Below are positions 63,103-64,000 of a DNA stretch of 64,000 nucleotides, in pieces. The notes below the pieces were generated by a model, which ran no database searches, was not told where the DNA came from, and saw nothing but the letters and a program-made list of their open reading frames with translations. The position numbers were made by a program, and so were the translations under genes. The stretch is from Pseudomonadota bacterium. GTDB lineage: Bacteria > Pseudomonadota > Alphaproteobacteria > Micropepsales > Micropepsaceae. Location: contig JAJZDZ010000006.1 of the NCBI GenBank assembly GCA_021851325.1, forward strand, positions 1 through 64,000, written 5' to 3'. The number at the start of each line of letters is the position of its first letter. Within the stretch, counting starts at the first letter, position 1.

Positions 63103-64000
63103 ATGAAAAAGCTTCTTCAGGCCACCTCGATTGCTGCGCTCGCCCTCGCCTTGGCGGGGTGCGTGGTAACACCGCCGCCAGTGGCGCTGACCCAACGTGA
63201 CGTGCCCAAGTCGTTTTCTCAACCCATCGCCGCCAACGCTCCGGTCTGGCCAAAGCCCGGCTGGTGGGAAGGTTTCGGTAGCCCAGAGCTCGACTCGCTG
63301 ATCGTCGAGGCTCACCAAAACAATCTCAATCTCGCCTCGGCTGTGGCTGCGGTGATGCAGGCCAGGGCCCAAACCTACATCTCGGCCTCCGCCCTGTTTC
63401 CCAGTCTTTCGCTAGCCGGGACAGCCAGCCGCGGCAGCACGAGCACACAAGGATTTAACCTGACCCGTAACGACTTTGGCCTGTCGGGAAGCGCAAGTTA
63501 TGAAGCGAGCTTCTGGGATACGCTGCCCACGCTGCAGTCCGCACAGGAGGCCCTGAAGGCGGCACGCTTCAATCAGCAGACCGTGGCACTCACTGTTACC
63601 GCGTCAGTCGCGAATACCTATCTCGACGTGCTGGCACTGCGTCAACGTGAAACCATCGCTGATCAGAACATTCGCGCCGCCAACCGCATCCTTGGCGTTA
63701 CTGAGGCACAGGTAACAAACGGTGTGGCCTCCCGGCTTTCGCTGGCACAGCAAGAAGCCGTGGTTAACGGCCAGAAGGCCCAGGTTCCGGCGCTGCAGGA
63801 GCAGGGCAATGAAGCTCGCTTTGCGCTTGCTGTTCTCCTTGGGCGCCCACCGGAAGGCTTCAAGGTGTCCGGAGAGAGCCTCGCCGGGATCAAGGCGCCC
63901 ACGGTTGCACCCGGGCTGCCCTCGGATCTCCTCGAGCGCCGTCCCGATGTCGCCCAGGCTGAGGCACAACTCGCTGCCGCACATGCCAATGTTGATGCCG
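63103..64000 (+). CDS. NodT/OprM-family efflux outer-membrane channel, 3' truncated by window
   Basis: The first 299 codons of an outer membrane factor of RND-type efflux pumps. MKKLLQATSIAALALALAGC is a lipoprotein signal with the lipid cysteine at 20. WPKPGWWEGFGSPELDSLI opens the channel domain, and LPSDLLERRPDVAQAEAQLA is the hallmark of the NodT/OprM family. It forms the trimeric exit duct for an RND pump whose membrane and fusion subunits should lie to the right. The frame is open to the window end; full members are about 470 residues. No clear Shine-Dalgarno is seen. Confidence 0.92.
   Translation, partial: MKKLLQATSIAALALALAGCVVTPPPVALTQRDVPKSFSQPIAANAPVWPKPGWWEGFGSPELDSLIVEAHQNNLNLASAVAAVMQARAQTYISASALFPSLSLAGTASRGSTSTQGFNLTRNDFGLSGSASYEASFWDTLPTLQSAQEALKAARFNQQTVALTVTASVANTYLDVLALRQRETIADQNIRAANRILGVTEAQVTNGVASRLSLAQQEAVVNGQKAQVPALQEQGNEARFALAVLLGRPPEGFKVSGESLAGIKAPTVAPGLPSDLLERRPDVAQAEAQLAAAHANVDA

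Overview
The window looks like a chromosomal segment of an alphaproteobacterium. Supporting signs are a PodJ-like polar organiser, an Lhr-type helicase with its PdeM nuclease, a MarR-controlled tyrosine operon, an alphaproteobacterial-type EF-G paralogue and a NodT-family efflux channel. GC content is moderately high and most genes sit in tight runs with ATGA stop/start overlaps. I cannot place it below class with confidence; a sphingomonad or a Rhizomicrobium/Caulobacter-like lineage would fit. No tRNA, rRNA or CRISPR array was recognised.

Layout. Bases 1 to about 5240 are a decayed mobile region: the end of an AbiEi-type antitoxin, a TacA/TacT toxin-antitoxin pair, the first codons of a TraG/VirD4 coupling protein, a Fic protein and a VOC gene broken by a frameshift. 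It is marked by a 54-bp repeat with TGACGGTAT/ATACCGTCA ends (two full copies and one half copy). Bases 5.5-12 kb hold a nitroreductase, a decayed gene, TspO, a gamma-glutamylpolyamine synthetase/aminotransferase pair and an HSL-type hydrolase. Bases 12-20 kb hold a TetR / acyl-CoA synthetase / ChaC / MaoC run, a double-hotdog hydratase overlapping a TPR methyltransferase, and gamma-glutamyltransferase divergent from an ArsR regulator. Bases 20.5-29 kb hold a cNMP-domain patatin, an SDR, an aldo-keto reductase, two PaaI thioesterases, a secreted TPR protein, a thiolase and a CAP-domain lipoprotein.

Bases 29.7-43 kb hold the PodJ-like protein, PdeM/Lhr, a dienoyl-CoA-reductase-like SDR, glutaryl-CoA dehydrogenase, hydrolases, a PlsC-like acyltransferase and lutABC (L-lactate oxidation). 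Bases 42.8-47.1 kb are the complete homogentisate pathway (hppD, hmgA, FAH, maiA) ending in its MarR regulator, with a near-palindromic operator over the hppD promoter. Bases 47.6-56 kb hold a Crp/Fnr regulator, an APC permease, MsrQ, Lrp, TrxB, LysR, an ICMT-like methyltransferase and MsrP. Bases 56.4-64 kb hold an EF-G-like GTPase whose switch-II histidine is serine, a compact GH84 hexosaminidase, an aspartate aminotransferase, two small exported proteins and the start of a NodT/OprM channel that runs off the window.

Together the genes describe an aerobic heterotroph that burns fatty acyl-CoAs, tyrosine, lysine-derived glutaryl-CoA, polyamines and lactate, with a gamma-glutamyl/glutathione theme and an envelope methionine-sulfoxide repair system. 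I see no convincing wholly new defence or mobile system. The oddest items are the 54-bp att-like repeats, ChaC inside an acyl-CoA operon, the separated msrP/msrQ, the short PodJ-like protein and the cytoplasmic GH84 enzyme.
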